Assembly (NCBI GenBank): GCA_963978905.1
Contig: OZ022257.1
Coordinates: 49,184,873 to 49,248,872 of the forward strand
Length of the DNA: 64,000 bases
DNA from: Trichostrongylus colubriformis
Taxonomy: Eukaryota; Nematoda; Chromadorea; Rhabditida; Trichostrongylidae
Reading direction: 5' to 3'
The notes under the pieces were generated by a model, which was not told where the DNA came from, did not search any database, and saw nothing but the letters and a program-made list of their open reading frames with translations. The translations under genes and the position numbers were made by a program. Below, piece by piece: positions 60,264-64,000 of the stretch (position 1 is its first letter; each line of letters begins with the position of its first letter).

Positions 60264-60274
60264 GTACTATATAT

Positions 60275-61090
60275 AATCCGCTAAGTATGTTTGTATGTGT
60301 GTGTATACGCACATGTGTATACATGTGTATATGTATATGTATATGTATGTATGTGTGTGTCACGAAATTCATATCTCACGTCGCAGCAAAGCTGGAACCT
60401 TGATTTATGAAGGTGATGAGGGGGGGGGGGGGGGTTGGCACAGGCACATCAGTGGTGGGGGGACCGGTTCTAATATCAACGGATAAGGGCTGATAAGAAG
60501 CGTCAAAAGGCAACGTCGCCAAATCCGTGCAGCCTTTCAGATTGATCCCAGAGCGCCGATACTCATAGGTGTTTGGAGAGATGGGATGGGGACGTTAACA
60601 ATGAGTGATCCAAATCGATGACAGTTGATAAGGTTCGATAACGAGCGTGAAAAGGCAGTTAATGCCAAGCTCGTTTTGCTTTTCCCGACTAACATTGGAG
60701 TTCACATTGACATGCATTGCAGGGTACGGAGACCTCAAAGACAGCATTAGGGGTAAGAAATTGCTAAAAGAAGTTACTTACATGGAAACTATAGGTCTAA
60801 GAAGGCCATCTGTGGCGGAATCCCAGTGAAAAAGCGTGCCTTCGAGCTGTAGAAACGGCGCAACATATAACAGCTGACGCCTTCGGATGACAGACCCCGC
60901 CTCCTAGGGTTGACTTTGCCGAAGAATGACTGAGGTGTAGAGTAATGGGCATGATAGCGGAGTGATCTTATCGTATCGTATTAGAGCCATATCGAAAATG
61001 ACGTGGTGCTTGACGTGTAAGCTTTCGTGGTGAACACGTCCACCGGTCAGTATCAAAGATTGGAATGAATGAAACAATCGAATCACCCCC
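60275..61090. repeat. Microsatellite, poly-G and broken repeats
   Basis: A TATG/TGTG run (60283-60360) sits between ACTATATATAATCCGC and CACGAAATTCATATCTC, the same Helitron-like order as at 58126 with another microsatellite. A G-run follows (60421-60433). Diverged 146-bp satellite units reach to about 60640, and part of the TTAAAGACATCATTAGGGG element lies at about 60733-60900. No gene seen. Confidence 0.6.
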
Positions 61091-61093
61091 TAA

Positions 61094-62784
61094 GGCAGCG
61101 TTCATAGTTTTGGAATTTGCGTTTTTGCGTTTTTGCGTTTTTGTGGAAAGAAGAATAGATACGTATTGATTTGCGTTTTTGCGTTTTTGCGTTTTTGTGG
61201 AAATGCGGATAAAGCATTAGATACGTATCGATTTCCATGCCACGAAGAGACGAGAGGATTAGAGAAAGGAGAGTATGGAATTTGCGTCTTTGCGTTTTTG
61301 TGGAAATGCGGATAAAGCATTAGATACGTATCGATTTCCATGCCACGAAGAGACGAGAGGATTAGAGAAAGGAGAGTATGGAATTTGCGTTTTTGCGTTT
61401 TTGTGGAAATGCGGAATTTGCGTTTTTGCGTTTTTGTGGAGATGCGGAAAGGGATGAGATACGTATCGATTTGCGGAATTTGCGTTTTTGCGTTTTTGTG
61501 GAAATGCGGAATCGTGGAATTTGCGTTTTTGCGTTTTTGTGGAAAGAAGATTAGATACCTATCGATTTGCGGAACTTGCGTTTTTGCGTTTTTGTGGAAA
61601 TGAGGTGGATAAGATACGTGTCGATTGCTTCGTCAGCGAACGTGGATGATAAGACAAAGCACTTTCTACACTGAAGGAACAGACTGATCTTATACATTGC
61701 TTTTTCAACAGTTTTTCCCTTCTCGTTCACTCTTTCGTACTCTCGATCATTCGTTATATGTCACTTTCGTCTGCTGTCACACTGTAGTGTGTCTTTGGGT
61801 GGCGTGCAAGTGTTCCGAACAGCGTGCAGGGAGCTCATGTCAGCAGTGCTGCGGAGAGTAATAACGATGAAATCAAGATTCTTGTGAGACTAAAAAGATG
61901 TAACGGGCTGTCACAGACCAGCCCCCCCCCCTTCATCATAGATCGTTTCTGCTTTCAGTGAGAATTTGTATCTAATTAAAGATGCCCTAACTTAATTATT
62001 TGAATTACAAGCTTTCCATCTTTATTACATATTTACCTTTACGAGTATCTGCCTTTATTCTTCGACGCTTATCCGTGACATGAGTGGACCAGCTACGTAG
62101 CCAAGATCTTGAATAGGTAGTAAATCAATCCTCTCGTGAAGTAAGCCCACTCATGGGTGTCCTGACCCCACAGTAATCATCGGAACTCTTGCAACACACC
62201 CTTGCCAAGATGAATCTTCAATAACGTCTGACTTTTGTATAAGAAATTCTCAGGGAATGAAGTAGCAGACTTCTTCCGAGTTCTAGTTCGTAATTGACAA
62301 TCCACCTTAGCACAACCGTGTGACATTCGATTTTGGAGAGAAACTGTACTTCTCACAAAATTATGTCTATATCCCTGCACGAAAATGGCAGTTTTTCTTC
62401 AAAGTCGACCAAAACCATTTATCAAATGTATATAAGCTCTTATCCTTATATCCTTATTTATACAAGCTCTTCCCGAACTCAAGAGAATGAGAACAAATAC
62501 CTCATCATCATCCGTTCAACCGCTCGCAAATGATGAGCTGCGTGGAATGACACGCACCGCGCACGTGGCTTCCACGCTTTCCACAATTCCACATTTCCAC
62601 AAAAACGCAAATTCCACAATTCCGCATTTCCACACAAAAACGCAAAAACGCAAATTCCACAAATCGATACGTATCTACTCTACCTTCCACAAAAACGCAA
62701 AAACGCAGTTTTCCTAATCGATATGTATCTACTATATTTCCACAAAAACGCAAAAACGCAAATTCCAAAACTATGAACGCTGCC
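61094..62784. mobile_element. Large foldback with GCGTTTTTGCG tandem arms and TAA target duplication
   Basis: GGCAGCGTTCATAGTTTTGG at the left and CCAAAACTATGAACGCTGCC at the right form terminal inverted repeats flanked by TAA (61091-61093, 62785-62787). Behind each end is an array of GAATTTGCG / GCGTTTTTGCGTTTTTGTGG units (about 61110-61605 and, inverted, 62580-62765). The arrays surround a unique core of about 1 kb with no recognised gene. The ends match the GCGTTCATA start of the small MITE family. Confidence 0.85.
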
Positions 62785-63169
62785 TAACACTGCCTTTATA
62801 GAGGATTCACCGGAACACAACGGTTCAAGGGGTGATAAGAGCCGTTAGAAAGTGGATACAATGAAATCCGGTACACCGCCCACTAGTGCTACACGACCGC
62901 TATGGTAAAAGCATCTGATGCTGAGTGTCATTGGGTGAACATATTTTTTATGTTCTGATATCAGTTGCCGATATATCGACCGCTAAATTGCCTAGCATAA
63001 TGGGGCATGACCTTTGACACTGCGATTCACATGGATGATTAAGATACGATTAGATTCGTGATAGCAAAGCAAGTGATGCATTTTCACATACGCTACCAAC
63101 AAGAATACTGGGCATCGACTATATAACATTCCTAACAGTGGTGCATATTTACAAAAACGATATGCATCG

Positions 63170-63722
63170 ATAACTGGCATATGGATCTACCGCCAACAAG
63201 TAATGATTAGCCGCTCAGCCAGTGGATAAATTGCAACCAATCGATGCTATCGAACACAAAACTATCGGTCCTTAAACTATTCAGACTCCCAATATTGACC
63301 ACTTCAGCCGAAGATGATTCTCCTAGGTTTTATGTAAAGTGGTACGGGGACCATAATGGTGGGTGATTCAAGCAGATAATGGCCGATAAGACTTGATAGC
63401 AGTTGTCGCCAAATCCGTTTCGCTTTCCCTCGAGCCTTGACACTTCTAGGTATCTTAAAGATTGGGTTGGAGATTAATCATGGTGAGTGATTTAGAATGA
63501 TGATAGCTGATAAACATTATTAATTGTCGGAAGACCAGCGCCACCTGATTCGTTGCGCCTCTCGGGTTGTCCGTTGAGCGTTGTTACTGTTACTATTGGA
63601 GTCTAGATAGTTTAGGGACCGATAGTTTTGTGTTCGATAGCATCGATTGGTAGCTATTTATCCACTGGTTGAGCGGCTAATCATTACTTGTTGGCGGTAG
63701 ATCCATATGCCAGTTATCGATG
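63170..63722. repeat. Foldback element at the right edge
   Basis: CATCGATAACTGGCATATGG ... AACACAAAACTATCGGTCCT at 63170-63275 recurs as its complement at about 63615-63722. The spacer carries old 146-bp satellite-like text. A related single arm is at 50655-50830. Confidence 0.75.
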
Positions 63723-64000
63723 TTACTCGTAAGTGTTATGAGGGGTGGTAGAGGCACCGTAATGTAGGGTGACCGAATGACTTAGTGACACCTGATGAAG
63801 GCTGTTGCCATCTCATACTACCATGAGGATGGTAGCCGGTGTTTGGGTGTCTTAAGCTTATTACGCCTGACAAAGGAGAACCGGAAAACAAATGTAACGA
63901 ATCTGTTGACTTGTATCCGTCGACAGGAAACTGTTGAATGTCATCGGTGTATGAGAGATTAGACGTGGATCCTGATTCCGTGTGACAACAAGTGGTTGCG

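Noticed and set aside
61102..61603. Repeated CVFAFLWKCG-type frames
   Set aside because: Direct translation of the GCGTTTTTGCG tandem units in the foldback arm.

Overview
The window is nuclear DNA of a nematode, most likely a clade V (strongylid/rhabditid) species. Three lines of evidence point there. Genes are split into many exons of 60-260 bp joined by GT..AG introns. One locus is a serpentine chemoreceptor of the nematode-specific SRH class. Two predicted start codons lie just behind splice-acceptor-like sequences, as expected for trans-spliced messages. No bacterial operons, rRNA or CRISPR array are present. The exon models below were built by hand from splice sites, reading phase and remembered protein families; no database was searched.

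Layout from left to right. 0.8-5.3 kb: ALG3 (lipid-linked oligosaccharide mannosyltransferase), plus strand, with a decayed mariner transposase in its last intron. 6.6-7.5 kb: a complete-ended but internally deleted mariner. 7.7-10.5 kb: NDUFAF5 (complex I assembly methyltransferase), plus strand. 10.6-16.4 kb: mostly repeats. 16.4-19.4 kb: a three-exon gene for a small type I membrane protein with a Cys-rich ectodomain (WBP1/VOPP1-like layout). 20.3-21.0 kb: a solo LTR with a perfect 5-bp target duplication. 22.0-31.9 kb: a Ser-rich protein of about eleven exons that resembles C19orf44 (DUF4614), its introns full of foldback elements. 33.6-58.1 kb: two diverged direct copies of a segment (about 33.65-39.49 and 51.38-58.12 kb). 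Copy A carries the 3' exons of an SRH chemoreceptor gene whose other exons extend to 46.1 kb on the minus strand. Copy B keeps only the last two SRH exons. 58.1-64 kb: a TCTG microsatellite, a 146-bp satellite, an array of GC-rich hairpins, a deleted mariner and large foldback elements.

The genes belong to separate housekeeping pathways (N-glycosylation, complex I assembly) or are single membrane or chemosensory proteins, and show no sign of acting together. The dominant character of the window is mobile DNA. It holds several families of palindromic elements, including a PIF/Harbinger-like family with GGCCGCGTTCATA-type ends and TTA/TAA target duplications. It also holds mariners, solo LTRs, Helitron/HINE-like ends and a tRNA-derived SINE that has formed a tandem array. 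Comparing the two duplicated segments shows which insertions came before and which after the duplication.
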